Shown here piece by piece: positions 1-7,694 of a stretch of DNA of 64,000 bases. The notes below the pieces were generated by a model. The model made no database searches. It had not been told where the DNA came from and worked only from the letters and a program-made list of their open reading frames with translations. The stretch's first letter is position 1. Every line of letters starts with the position of its first letter. Position numbers and translations under genes: made by a program. Source of the stretch: Acidobacteriota bacterium (GTDB lineage Bacteria > Acidobacteriota > Terriglobia > Terriglobales > Acidobacteriaceae); contig JAJYBU010000002.1 in assembly GCA_021778845.1 (NCBI GenBank), positions 62,001 to 126,000 on the forward strand, read 5' to 3'.

Positions 1-90
1 GAGGTCGGGTTTGGCGGCGGAGGCGGGGGAGACGATGGCGATGCGGCTTCCCTGCCTGAGTCTGGGGCGCGGTGTGACGAGTTCAGGCAA
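1..90 (-). CDS. LD-carboxypeptidase (S66 family), N-terminal fragment cut by window edge
   Basis: Only the first 30 codons lie inside the window. Read on the minus strand from a TTG at 90, they include the stretch RLRQGSRIAIVSPAS, which matches the usual opening of S66 peptidases (basic residue, G-D/S-x-I-A-I-V-S-P-A-S). Family members cut the terminal D-Ala from murein tetrapeptides during peptidoglycan recycling. The proposed TTG has a GAGG six bases upstream and overlaps the end of the dapF-like gene by 8 bp, so the two are probably co-transcribed. The catalytic Ser-Glu-His residues are outside the window, so the family call rests on this N-terminal motif alone. Confidence 0.55.
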   Translation of the reverse strand, partial: MPELVTPRPRLRQGSRIAIVSPASAAKPDL

Positions 91-895
91 AGTCTACCTC
101 GCCGGTGCAGATGATTTCGGCGGGGCCGGTGAGGAGCATCTCGCTGGAGTTCGCGGGCCAGACGACCTGCTGGGTCCCTCCCTGAGCGATGGCGGTGAGG
201 GAGCGGGCGGTGTTGTGGAGGAACATGGACGCGGCTGACGAAGCACAGGTGCCGGTGCCGCTGGAGGTGGTGGGACCGCAGCCGCGCTCGTAGATGCGGA
301 AGGCGATTTCGGTGGGCGAGAGGATGCGGACGAACTCGACGTTGGTGCCGTGGGGGAAGAGCGGGTCTACGGCGATGAGGGCGCCGAGTTGTTGCCACGT
401 GAGGCCGTGGGTGCTGAAGTCGGCGGAGTCTGGGAAGAGGACGAAGTGGGGGTTGCCGACGTTGACCATCGCACCGGAGATGGGGGAAAGCACACCGGGA
501 ATTTCGATGGTGCGGGGCATCACGCGGGGGACGCCCATGTTGCTTTCGATCCAGTAGTCGACGTCGTCGCGGCGGATGAGACGGCAGGTGCGGACGCCGC
601 CGTGGGTGGCGAGTGCGACTTCGTGAAGACCTTCGCTGGCGGCCAGCCAGGCGGCGACGCAACGGGTGCCGTTGCCGCTGAGTTCGGCTTCGGAGCCGTC
701 GGCATTGAAGAGGCGGAGGAAAAAGGAATTGTCGGGGCGGCGGTCTAGAAACTCGATGCCGTCGGCACCGATGCCGGTGTTGCGGCTGCAGAGTTTGCGG
801 GCGAGGGCGGCGTGGTTGCCGTGGGCAAGGCTCTCTTCGATGATCAGAAAGTCGTTGCCGCAGGCGTGCGCTTTGACGAAGCCGATGCGGCTCAT
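83..895 (-). CDS. dapF: DapF-fold protein (diaminopimelate epimerase-like) with both catalytic Cys replaced by Ser
   Basis: The protein has 270 residues, the normal DapF length, and shows the family landmarks in order: ACGNDFLII near residue 12, GIGADG near 41, NADGSEAE at 64-71, GNPHF near 147, GTNVEFV near 183 and ERG at 203-205. DapF interconverts LL- and meso-diaminopimelate for lysine and peptidoglycan synthesis, using two cysteines as acid and base. Here the first, normally in C-G-N-G, is Ser73 (LSGNGTRC), and the second, normally in A-C-G-T-G, is Ser212 (TTSSGTGTC). Substrate-binding residues look intact. The start ATG overlaps the mgtC stop (ATGA). It could be a degenerate, altered-function or unusually working epimerase; the fold assignment is firm, the activity is not. 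Confidence 0.85.
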   Translation of the reverse strand: MSRIGFVKAHACGNDFLIIEESLAHGNHAALARKLCSRNTGIGADGIEFLDRRPDNSFFLRLFNADGSEAELSGNGTRCVAAWLAASEGLHEVALATHGGVRTCRLIRRDDVDYWIESNMGVPRVMPRTIEIPGVLSPISGAMVNVGNPHFVLFPDSADFSTHGLTWQQLGALIAVDPLFPHGTNVEFVRILSPTEIAFRIYERGCGPTTSSGTGTCASSAASMFLHNTARSLTAIAQGGTQQVVWPANSSEMLLTGPAEIICTGEVDFA

Positions 896-1668
896 TCTTC
901 CTCCGAGTCTGGGAACATGATGACCTGATCGGCTTCGTCGCTGGCGCGCAACTGGTTGAGCAGGTGCTCGTGTTGTCGGGCTGTGGTCTTGAGGGTGAAG
1001 GAGACGCGCTCGATGCCGGCGACGTTGTCGCGGTCCTGCACGGTGAGGCGCTGGCCGGAGGCGTCGAGGACCTTGAGGATGGCGAGTTGCATGCGGTTGC
1101 GGGCGGCGGAGATGTCTGCGGCGAGAGCCTCGGCGCGGGCGGCACCAACGATGTTGTCGGGAAGCATGGAGCCAACGTCGGCACGGACTTCGTAGATCAT
1201 TGGATAGCGCTTCCAGCCGAGTCGGCTCTCGAAAGCGCCAATGAGTTGCAGCGCCACGAGGACGAGGAGGGTGGCGAGTGCGGCGACGATATACAGGCCC
1301 GCGCCGCAGGTCATGCCAATGGCCGCAACGACGAAGACGGTGGCGGCGCTGGTGAGGCCGAGGACACGATTTCTAGTGTGCAGGATGAGGCCCGCACCGA
1401 GAAAGCCGACGCCCTGCACGATGTTGGAGGCGACCTGGCCCTTGTTCGGGGAGTTATCGCCGGCGAGAACGACGCTCATGATGGTGAAGAGAGCCGAGCC
1501 CATACAGATGAGCATATTGGTGCGGAGGCCGGAATCCTTGTGCCGCCACTCGCGCTCAAGGCCGATGGCGCCGCCGAGGGCGCAGGCGGTGAGCAGACGC
1601 TCGATTGATGGCCGGGAGAGGACCAACTGCTCGAGTGCCGAAAAATGGATGCCGTTGGTGTCCACCAT
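892..1668 (-). CDS. MgtC/SapB family membrane protein
   Basis: This 258-residue protein has about five hydrophobic segments between residues 25 and 150, then a soluble C-terminal domain of about 100 residues, as in long MgtC-type proteins. Recognisable conserved stretches are GGAIGLEREW near residue 33, GLRTNMLICMGSALF near 47 and GVGFLGAGLI near 86. In Salmonella and Mycobacterium MgtC is needed for growth in low magnesium; its biochemical role elsewhere is unclear. The C-terminal part resembles the ACT-like tail of MgtC. Its stop overlaps the dapF-like start by 4 bp, so the two are translationally coupled. The functional link between them is not known. Confidence 0.85.
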   Translation of the reverse strand: MVDTNGIHFSALEQLVLSRPSIERLLTACALGGAIGLEREWRHKDSGLRTNMLICMGSALFTIMSVVLAGDNSPNKGQVASNIVQGVGFLGAGLILHTRNRVLGLTSAATVFVVAAIGMTCGAGLYIVAALATLLVLVALQLIGAFESRLGWKRYPMIYEVRADVGSMLPDNIVGAARAEALAADISAARNRMQLAILKVLDASGQRLTVQDRDNVAGIERVSFTLKTTARQHEHLLNQLRASDEADQVIMFPDSEEE

Positions 1669-1831
1669 CGAGTCAGGATACTACTGCTAATGGTGGAGAT
1701 TACTGCATCGTTAGATGGTCAGGCCGCTTCCGTAGTCTTGTGAGCTGGACAACCCATGTGATGGCCACTTTTTCGTGGCGAAAGGCACATAGAAAGTCGA
1801 GGCTTCGAATGACACAGATAGGGAGACCGCA

Positions 1832-3634
1832 TCAGTGGTGAGGGGACGGCGTTTGCGAGGTCGGAGTCCAGGCGAGGGACTGGTAGATGTGGGCGCAGGG
1901 CTGGCCGGTGGTGCAGATGACTTCGATCTCGTTGAGACCGTCGGGGTGGGCGGCTACGGCTTTGGCGACGGGGTCGCCGGCGATGGCGATGACGTAGGCG
2001 GCGTGGTGGGCGGGGTCCTTGAGTGCTATCTGCCAGGACTGGTCGTCGTTCTCGCTGACCATGCTGCGAAGGGTGCGGCCGACGGTCTGGACGGCACCGA
2101 CGTGGTTGGTGAGTGACATCATCACGGGGACGTTCTGGGGCATCTCTTCGAGGGCGAAGGAGAGATCGGTCTCGAAGGAGATGCGGGTTTTGGCGTTGAC
2201 GATTCCCTCTTTGAGGACCAGAGGGACGAAGTACATCATGGCGACGCAGTTGGCTACGCAGAGAAACATGGCGGTGGGCTGCCAGATGCGGGTGGCAATG
2301 CGCGCCCATGCGGTGGTGTGGGACTGGAAGAAGATTTCGAGGCGCTCGGCGGAGAGTGCGGCGTAGAGGGAGAGAGCGGGCAGGAGTTCCATGCCGTAGC
2401 GGGCGTTGTAGTAGGCGTGCGGCCAGAGTTGCGGGATGAAGATGGGGACCGAACCGTAGGCGATGGAGTAGATGTAGAACGGAAGCGGAATCCAGAGGAG
2501 GAGAGCGAAGGATTCTGCGCGGGCGTGAACTGCGGAGGTGGTGCGACGCTTGAAGGAGAGCCAGGCGCCGTAGAGCGAGGCGGCCATGAGGGCGAAACCA
2601 GTCTCCCAGGCGGCGGCGTCGATCTGAGCGGTGCGGGTATAGAAGAGTGCGGCCCAGCCCATGTTGTGCCAGCCGCGATAGTGCTGACCGGGAGGCGCGG
2701 TGCGGCGCTCGATTTGCGCGGCGGAGTAGGGGCCTCGCATGAAGTCGAGCCAGTCGCCTTCGAAGTGGGCGTTGTACCAGAACCAGAGCAGCGGACCCGC
2801 GACACAGACAAGCGTGAAGAGAATGAACCAGGGGCGCATGCGGCGGCGCAATGCGGGGTCGGAGGTGAAGATGGCCCAGGCGAAGCAGAGCCAGAGGATG
2901 GCGCCGATGATCCAGCCGTCGTAGCGTGTGAAGACCTGGCCGAGGATGAGGAGGCCGGCGAGCACCATGCGGGCGCGGGCAGTGACGGCGTCGTTGGCGC
3001 GGAGAGCGGAGATGCCTTCGGCGGTGGCGACGACGGACCAGATGAAGAGCGCGAGGAAGAGCGCCTCGGTCATGGCAGTCGTGGAGAGAAAGAGGAGATT
3101 GGCGTTGAGGGCGTAGAAGGTGGTGGCGACGAGTGCCCAGCGGAGACGCATGAGGCGGCGCGAGAGTCGCCAGATACCGGCGACGCTGGCGGCGTAGCTG
3201 AGCATCGACATGGGAGCGGCGGCGAGGCCAGTCTGCCACATGCGCAGGTTCATGATGAACGGCACCATGAGGATGTGCGGGAGTGGCAGCCAGACGCCAC
3301 CGAGTTGGGCGAGGCCGGGCCACTTGGCGTCGAGGATGCGGCGGGCGATGGCCAGGTGTGCGACGGCATCGCCGTAGAGCAGAAGGTAGCCATGGCGGTA
3401 GCAGACGAGCAGAGCGACGAAGGAGATGAGAATGCCTGCGACGAAGAGCGGATAGGTTTCGCCGGGGACGACTGGGCGCACGGCTTCGGGGTCGCCGGGA
3501 ACCCAGATGGGGGTGTCGCGGAAGGAACTCTTGCGCGGAGTGTTGCGGCCGATGATGACCTTGCCGATCTTGATCTCGCCGGGCTTTTTGGGCTCGCTCG
3601 GATTGGGGAGTGGCTTTGAGGGCGATTTTGCCAT
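1832..3634 (-). CDS. Multi-pass membrane glycosyltransferase (GT-C/PMT-like)
   Basis: The 600-residue protein has a basic, proline-rich cytosolic N-terminus of about 60 residues, then roughly ten or more membrane helices, and a soluble C-terminal tail of about 120 residues. GDAVAHLAIARR at 88-99, in the first loop after TM1, resembles the acidic motif of GT-C enzymes that take sugars from polyprenyl-phosphate donors. A second conserved-looking segment is TTAMTEALFLALF. It probably moves a sugar onto a lipid or protein outside the cytoplasmic membrane; donor and acceptor cannot be inferred. It stands alone, with a hairpin repeat upstream and a 160-bp spacer without a gene downstream. Confidence 0.65.
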   Translation of the reverse strand: MAKSPSKPLPNPSEPKKPGEIKIGKVIIGRNTPRKSSFRDTPIWVPGDPEAVRPVVPGETYPLFVAGILISFVALLVCYRHGYLLLYGDAVAHLAIARRILDAKWPGLAQLGGVWLPLPHILMVPFIMNLRMWQTGLAAAPMSMLSYAASVAGIWRLSRRLMRLRWALVATTFYALNANLLFLSTTAMTEALFLALFIWSVVATAEGISALRANDAVTARARMVLAGLLILGQVFTRYDGWIIGAILWLCFAWAIFTSDPALRRRMRPWFILFTLVCVAGPLLWFWYNAHFEGDWLDFMRGPYSAAQIERRTAPPGQHYRGWHNMGWAALFYTRTAQIDAAAWETGFALMAASLYGAWLSFKRRTTSAVHARAESFALLLWIPLPFYIYSIAYGSVPIFIPQLWPHAYYNARYGMELLPALSLYAALSAERLEIFFQSHTTAWARIATRIWQPTAMFLCVANCVAMMYFVPLVLKEGIVNAKTRISFETDLSFALEEMPQNVPVMMSLTNHVGAVQTVGRTLRSMVSENDDQSWQIALKDPAHHAAYVIAIAGDPVAKAVAAHPDGLNEIEVICTTGQPCAHIYQSLAWTPTSQTPSPHH

Positions 3635-3650
3635 CTCTTGGATTCCCTCA

Positions 3651-3700
3651 GCGGCTAAAGCCGCGATGCAAACATTATCAAATGGCGGGACTAAAGTCCC
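3651..3700. repeat. Twin palindromic hairpins with TAAA loops (REP-like)
   Basis: Two short perfect palindromes stand 22 bp apart: GCGGCTAAAGCCGC at 3651-3664 and GGGACTAAAGTCCC at 3687-3700. Each has a 5-bp stem and a TAAA loop. They fill the spacer between the PfkB gene and the glycosyltransferase. The paired design is typical of REP-type elements dispersed in bacterial genomes. A weak terminator is possible, but there is no T-tract. Confidence 0.6.
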
Positions 3701-3731
3701 ACCCCTTCAAAGCGGATGGGGACCCCGGTCT

Positions 3732-4658
3732 CTACAGGTGGGAGATTTCCTTTAGGTGGTCGAAGCGCTGGTTGATTTCGGCGCGGGTGGTGCGCTGGAG
3801 GCGGTCGGTTCCGAAGGCTTCGACGGAGAGAGAGCCGAGGACGCAGCCGTAGAACATGGCGCGACGGAAGACTTCCGGGGTGAGCTTGCCCTGGGAGGCG
3901 ATGTAGCCATAGAAGCCGCCGGCGAAGGAGTCGCCTGCACCGGTGGGGTCGACAACCTCTTCCTGCGGCGTGGCGGGTGCACGGAACTGATTGCGCTGGG
4001 CTCCGTCGCCGAAGCTGTGCGGGGAGAAGTAGGCAGCGGAACCGTGCTCGGCGTACTTGACGACGAGAGATTTAGGGCCGAGAGCGAGGACGCCTTTGGC
4101 GGCGCGGATGTTGTTGGTCTCGCCGGTGAGCATGCGGGCTTCGTTGTCGTTGATGATGAGGACGTCCAGCTCGCGGAGGACCTTGAGGAGGTTGTCGCGG
4201 TGGGCGGAGATCCAGTAGTTCATGGTGTCGCCGGCGACGAGCTTGGCGTGGGGCATGTGGGCGCGGACGCGGGATTGGAGGACAGGATCAATGTTGGCCA
4301 GGAAGAGGTAGTCGGTGTCGAGATAGCTGGGGGGAATCTTGGGCTCGAACTCGGCGAAGACGTTGAGATCGGTGGCGAGAGTTTCGGCGGCAGATAGGTC
4401 TTTGACGTAGCTGCCGGTCCAGTGGAAGCTCTTGCCGGGGACGTGCTCGATGCCGGTGGTGTCGATGCCGCGGGAGGTGAGGACGGCTTCGTGCTCGGGG
4501 AGGAAGTCGTCACCGACGACGCCGACGACACGGACCTGGGTGAAGAAACTGGCCGCGAGTGCGAAGTGCGTGGCGGCGCCGCCGAGGACGCGCTCGCGCT
4601 TGCCGCTGGGAGTTTCGAGGGTGTCGAAGGCTACGGAACCTACTACGAGAATGGACAT
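3732..4658 (-). CDS. PfkB-family carbohydrate/nucleoside kinase
   Basis: A ribokinase-fold kinase of 308 residues when started at the ATG at 4658, which gives MSILVVGSVAFDTL and has GGAG just upstream. A longer in-frame start at 4715 would add 19 uncharacteristic residues. The first PfkB motif appears as RVLGGAATHFA near residue 23. The second, DPTGAGDSFAGG, lies near residue 240 and carries the anion hole and catalytic Asp. These enzymes phosphorylate a hydroxymethyl group of sugars or nucleosides with ATP. It sits 100 bp downstream of methylthioadenosine phosphorylase, so a purine nucleoside or a salvage sugar is a possible substrate, but this is only context. Confidence 0.85.
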   Translation of the reverse strand: MSILVVGSVAFDTLETPSGKRERVLGGAATHFALAASFFTQVRVVGVVGDDFLPEHEAVLTSRGIDTTGIEHVPGKSFHWTGSYVKDLSAAETLATDLNVFAEFEPKIPPSYLDTDYLFLANIDPVLQSRVRAHMPHAKLVAGDTMNYWISAHRDNLLKVLRELDVLIINDNEARMLTGETNNIRAAKGVLALGPKSLVVKYAEHGSAAYFSPHSFGDGAQRNQFRAPATPQEEVVDPTGAGDSFAGGFYGYIASQGKLTPEVFRRAMFYGCVLGSLSVEAFGTDRLQRTTRAEINQRFDHLKEISHL

Positions 4659-4708
4659 GGGTCTCCGGGATGGGGGCTTTGTGATGGTGGAGAGCTGAGC
4701 TGCAGGTC

Positions 4709-4745
4709 TCTCCACTGCGCTTCGCTTCGGTCGAGATGACAGAGT
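4709..4745. repeat. Short dispersed repeat-like spacer
   Basis: The spacer between the PfkB gene and mtnP contains CTGCGCTTCGCTTCGG followed by TCGAGATGACAGAG. Part of it (CTTCGCTTCG...GATGAC) recurs in altered form near 60236-60260 (CTTCGCTTCGCT...GGATGAC). This suggests a small dispersed intergenic element rather than a regulatory site. Confidence 0.35.
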
Positions 4746-4758
4746 AATGAAAGTTTGG

Positions 4759-5622
4759 CTACCAGTATTTGCCGTAGAGGAGGTTTAGCTTGGCTTTGGT
4801 TGCGGCGGGGATGGCGGCGCGATCGGTCATGATGGCGAATCTGGCAGCGGTCTGTGCGGGGCTGGCGCTGAGGTCGGTGGGCATGAGACGGACGGCTGCT
4901 TTGACGACCTTCTGGGCGTTGCCGGAGTTCTGATGCATGACGGCGATGACCTGCTCGATAGTGACGTCGTCATGGCCTTCGCGCCAGCAGTCGTAGTCGG
5001 TGACCATGGCGAGGGTGGCATAGCTGATTTCAGCTTCGCGGGCGAGCTTGGCCTCCTGGAGGTTGGTCATGCCGATGATGTCGGCACCCCAACTGCGGTA
5101 GAGGTTGGACTCGGCGCGAGTGGAGAACTGCGGACCCTCCATGCAGACGTAGGTACCGCCGCGCTTGGCGACGACGCCGACCTCGGCGCAGGCCTGGGCA
5201 AAGACGTAGGAGACGATGGGACAGACGGGATCGGCGAAGGCGATGTGGCCGACGACACCCTCTCCGAAGAAGGTAGAACTGCGGGCGAAGGTTCGATCGA
5301 TGAACTGGTCGGGGATGACGAAGTCGGTGGGCTTGTGCTCTTCCTTGAGGCTGCCGACGGCGCTGACGGAGAGGATGCTGGTGACGCCGAGAGACTTCAT
5401 GGCGTAGATGTTGGCCTTGAAGTTGAGCTCGCTGGGGAGGATACGGTGGCCTTTGCCGTGGCGTGCGAGGAAGGCGACCTGGCGGCCTTCGAGGGTGCCG
5501 AGGACGAAGACTTCGCTGGGGTCTCCGAAGGGTGTTTCGATGCGGTGCTCAGAGACGTTGGTGAGACCGTCCATGTTGTACAGCCCGCTGCCGCCGATGA
5601 TGCCGATCTCTGCCTTCGCCAA
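4759..5622 (-). CDS. mtnP: S-methyl-5'-thioadenosine phosphorylase
   Basis: This 287-residue purine-nucleoside-phosphorylase-fold enzyme splits methylthioadenosine with phosphate into adenine and 5-methylthioribose-1-phosphate, recycling the polyamine/SAM by-product. Visible signatures are GIIGGSGLY at the N-terminus, FLARHGKGHRILPSELNF near residue 51, MEGPQFSTRAES near 150, GMTNLQEAKLA near 177 and the base-specificity segment TDYDCW. The start is a TTG at 5622 with GGAG six bases upstream. It lies between a PfkB kinase and a UbiD decarboxylase. A side role on aminodeoxyfutalosine is possible if the organism uses the futalosine menaquinone route, but nothing in the sequence proves it. Confidence 0.9.
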   Translation of the reverse strand: MAKAEIGIIGGSGLYNMDGLTNVSEHRIETPFGDPSEVFVLGTLEGRQVAFLARHGKGHRILPSELNFKANIYAMKSLGVTSILSVSAVGSLKEEHKPTDFVIPDQFIDRTFARSSTFFGEGVVGHIAFADPVCPIVSYVFAQACAEVGVVAKRGGTYVCMEGPQFSTRAESNLYRSWGADIIGMTNLQEAKLAREAEISYATLAMVTDYDCWREGHDDVTIEQVIAVMHQNSGNAQKVVKAAVRLMPTDLSASPAQTAARFAIMTDRAAIPAATKAKLNLLYGKYW

Positions 5623-5683
5623 ACCTGTCTCCTCATGGTGCGCGTTGCGATTGAGTGCGCCTCCAGCAGTATATCGTTCGGGG

Positions 5684-7267
5684 TTAGAAGCCGAGGGATT
5701 TGCAGAGTGCGTCTACCTTGGATTTTATTTCGGTGGGCATGGTCAGCATGGCGGGCCAAGGGCGGGTGAAGCCTTCGGCGGGCCACTTGCGGGTAGCGTC
5801 GATGCCCATCTTGCTGCCGTAGTTGGGGAGGCGGCTGGCGTGGTCGAGGGTGTCGACGGGGCCGAGGGTGAACTGGATGTCGCGCTCGGGGTCGATGTTG
5901 TTGCCGACGCGCAGCATGACCTCAGAGACGTCCTGGACGTCGCAGTCTTCGTCGACGACGACGATGCACTTGGTGAACATGGCCTGGCCGAGGCCCCAGA
6001 TGGCGTGCATGACCTTGCGCGCGTGGCCGGGGTAGCTCTTGCGGATGCGGACGAGCATGAGGTTGTGGGCGACGCCTTCGGCGGGGAGGTTGATGTCGAG
6101 GATCTCGGGGAGAGTGAGCTTCATGAGTGGAAGGAAGATGCGCTCGACGCCCTTGATCATCCAGGTGTCTTCCATGGGCGGGCGGCCGACGACGGTGGCG
6201 GCGTAGATGGGGTTTTTGCGGTGCGTGATGCAGGTGATGTGGAAGACAGGGTAGTCGTCCTGCATGGTGTAGAAGCCGGTGTGGTCGCCGAAGGGGCCTT
6301 CGGTGCGGAGTTCGCCGAGTTCGACGTAGCCTTCGAGGATGATCTCTGCGTTTGCGGGGACGTCAAGGTCTACGGTCTCGCAGCGAACGAGTTCGACGGC
6401 CTGCTGGCGGAGGAAGCCGGCGATGAGGTACTCCTCGACTTCGGGGGGCGCCGGGACGATGGCGGAGAATGTGGTGGCGGGGTCGGTGCCGATGGCAACG
6501 GCGACTTCCATGCGCTCGCCGCGGATCCTGGTGGCGACGAGTTGGGGGACGGTGTTGGGGGCTGCGGAGGCGGTGCCGCCAGCGGTGAGGGCCATGAGTT
6601 CGACCTGGCCGGCTTCATCGGGAGTAGCGGCGCGGAGGCGGTCGCGGAGGTGCTCGGCGGCGTTCTTCTGGCGCTGCCAGTGCATGCCGGTGGTGTTGGC
6701 GTCGTAGACCTGCATGCGGTACATACCGAGATTGCGCTTGCCGGATTTGGGGTCGCGCGTGGTGACGAGCGGGAGGGTGATGAAGCGGCCACCGTCGTCG
6801 GGCCAGGTCTGGAGGACGGGAAATTTGAGGACGTCGATGTCGTCACCGCGGAGGATGACTTCTTTGCAGGGAGCCTTCTTTGCGTCGATGGTTTTGGGGA
6901 AGAAGCTGCCAACTTCGGCGAGCATGGGGAGAAGCTTGAGCTTGTCCATGATGCCAGTGGGGGCGACGGGGTGGAGGAGGGTTTCGATGCGCTTGGCGAC
7001 GTCGTCGAGGGAGGCGACGTCGAGGGCGAGACGCATACGGCGGTCGCTGCCGAACTGGTTCATCAGGACCTGCGCGCCCTTGTAGCCGGTGATGTTCTCG
7101 AAGAGAAGAGCGGGGCCTCCGGCTCGGGCAGTTCCCTTCCCGGATTTGGAGGCGCGGTCGGCGATCTCTGCCATCTCGAGAATGGGCGAGACTTCGGCTG
7201 TGACGCGTTTGAGTTCGCCGGCTTTGTCGAGAGCTTTTATCCAGTCGCGCAGACTTTCGTATCCCAC
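5684..7267 (-). CDS. ubiD: UbiD-family prenyl-FMN-dependent decarboxylase
   Basis: At 527 residues this has the full UbiD length. It carries family stretches such as PALLFENITGYKG near residue 52, EGPFGDHTGFYT near 304, a PGHARKVMHAIWGLGQ segment near 391 and a C-terminal MGIDATRKWPAEG. UbiD enzymes decarboxylate aromatic acids using prenylated FMN made by UbiX and are used in ubiquinone or menaquinone synthesis. No ubiX is in this window. The start is GTG at 7267 with AGAGGG upstream. The 427-bp upstream spacer holds one copy of an intergenic repeat. Whether the substrate is a quinone precursor or another aromatic acid cannot be told from sequence. Confidence 0.85.
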   Translation of the reverse strand: MGYESLRDWIKALDKAGELKRVTAEVSPILEMAEIADRASKSGKGTARAGGPALLFENITGYKGAQVLMNQFGSDRRMRLALDVASLDDVAKRIETLLHPVAPTGIMDKLKLLPMLAEVGSFFPKTIDAKKAPCKEVILRGDDIDVLKFPVLQTWPDDGGRFITLPLVTTRDPKSGKRNLGMYRMQVYDANTTGMHWQRQKNAAEHLRDRLRAATPDEAGQVELMALTAGGTASAAPNTVPQLVATRIRGERMEVAVAIGTDPATTFSAIVPAPPEVEEYLIAGFLRQQAVELVRCETVDLDVPANAEIILEGYVELGELRTEGPFGDHTGFYTMQDDYPVFHITCITHRKNPIYAATVVGRPPMEDTWMIKGVERIFLPLMKLTLPEILDINLPAEGVAHNLMLVRIRKSYPGHARKVMHAIWGLGQAMFTKCIVVVDEDCDVQDVSEVMLRVGNNIDPERDIQFTLGPVDTLDHASRLPNYGSKMGIDATRKWPAEGFTRPWPAMLTMPTEIKSKVDALCKSLGF

Positions 7268-7382
7268 GTTGTTCCCTCTTCCTGATCTTGCTGATCCTCT
7301 TCTATTGTGACGCGGGTGGAGGATTTGTGCAGACGCGGAGGGATGCCTGAGAAGCGCCGGGTTGGGTGGTCGTGGGTGGGGG

Positions 7383-7590
7383 CCTCCCCCCGTATACTTT
7401 TCAGCCCAAAGTATTGACCGGAGGCGGCTTAGGCTTGGACTTGTGGAAGTCTGCCTTCCCGGTTTTGAGGCTGAAGACGAGAGCGTGTCAGGTGGCAGGC
7501 TGGGGTGGAATTGGGCTCTGCGTTGATTTTAAATTTGGCGCTACTTCAATTATAGGGAGTTGGGCAGGGTAAGTATGCCAGGTTTTGAAA
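7383..7590. repeat. Intergenic repeat element, copy 1 (upstream of ubiD)
   Basis: About 208 bp within the 427-bp spacer between ubiD and the NagX-like gene. It starts with a C-run and a palindrome (TACTTT...AAAGTATTGA at 7396-7417), carries ACTTGTGG at 7439-7446 and ends with CAGGGTAAGTATGCCAG at 7565-7581. The same blocks occur in the same order and orientation at 58808-59080. The middle is diverged. No gene is visible here; the rest of the spacer shows nothing recognisable. Confidence 0.6.
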
Positions 7591-7694
7591 ATATAAATCG
7601 CCAGTGTTTGCAAGGGTTTCGGCAGCTTTTGGTGGTTACGGGGGCTTGACATCTGCACGCGGCGGCGGAGGTCGGGTTGGTGGCGGAGCAGGCG

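Noticed and set aside
1719-3323. 534-codon Arg/Pro-rich frame on the same strand as the membrane glycosyltransferase
   Set aside because: Out-of-frame shadow; the 1832-3634 frame has TM helices and family-like motifs.
5408-7285. 625-codon open frame antisense to ubiD
   Set aside because: Its composition (Gly, Val, Asp and Glu runs) is what the complement of a GC-rich gene gives, and the minus strand encodes a full UbiD with all motifs.
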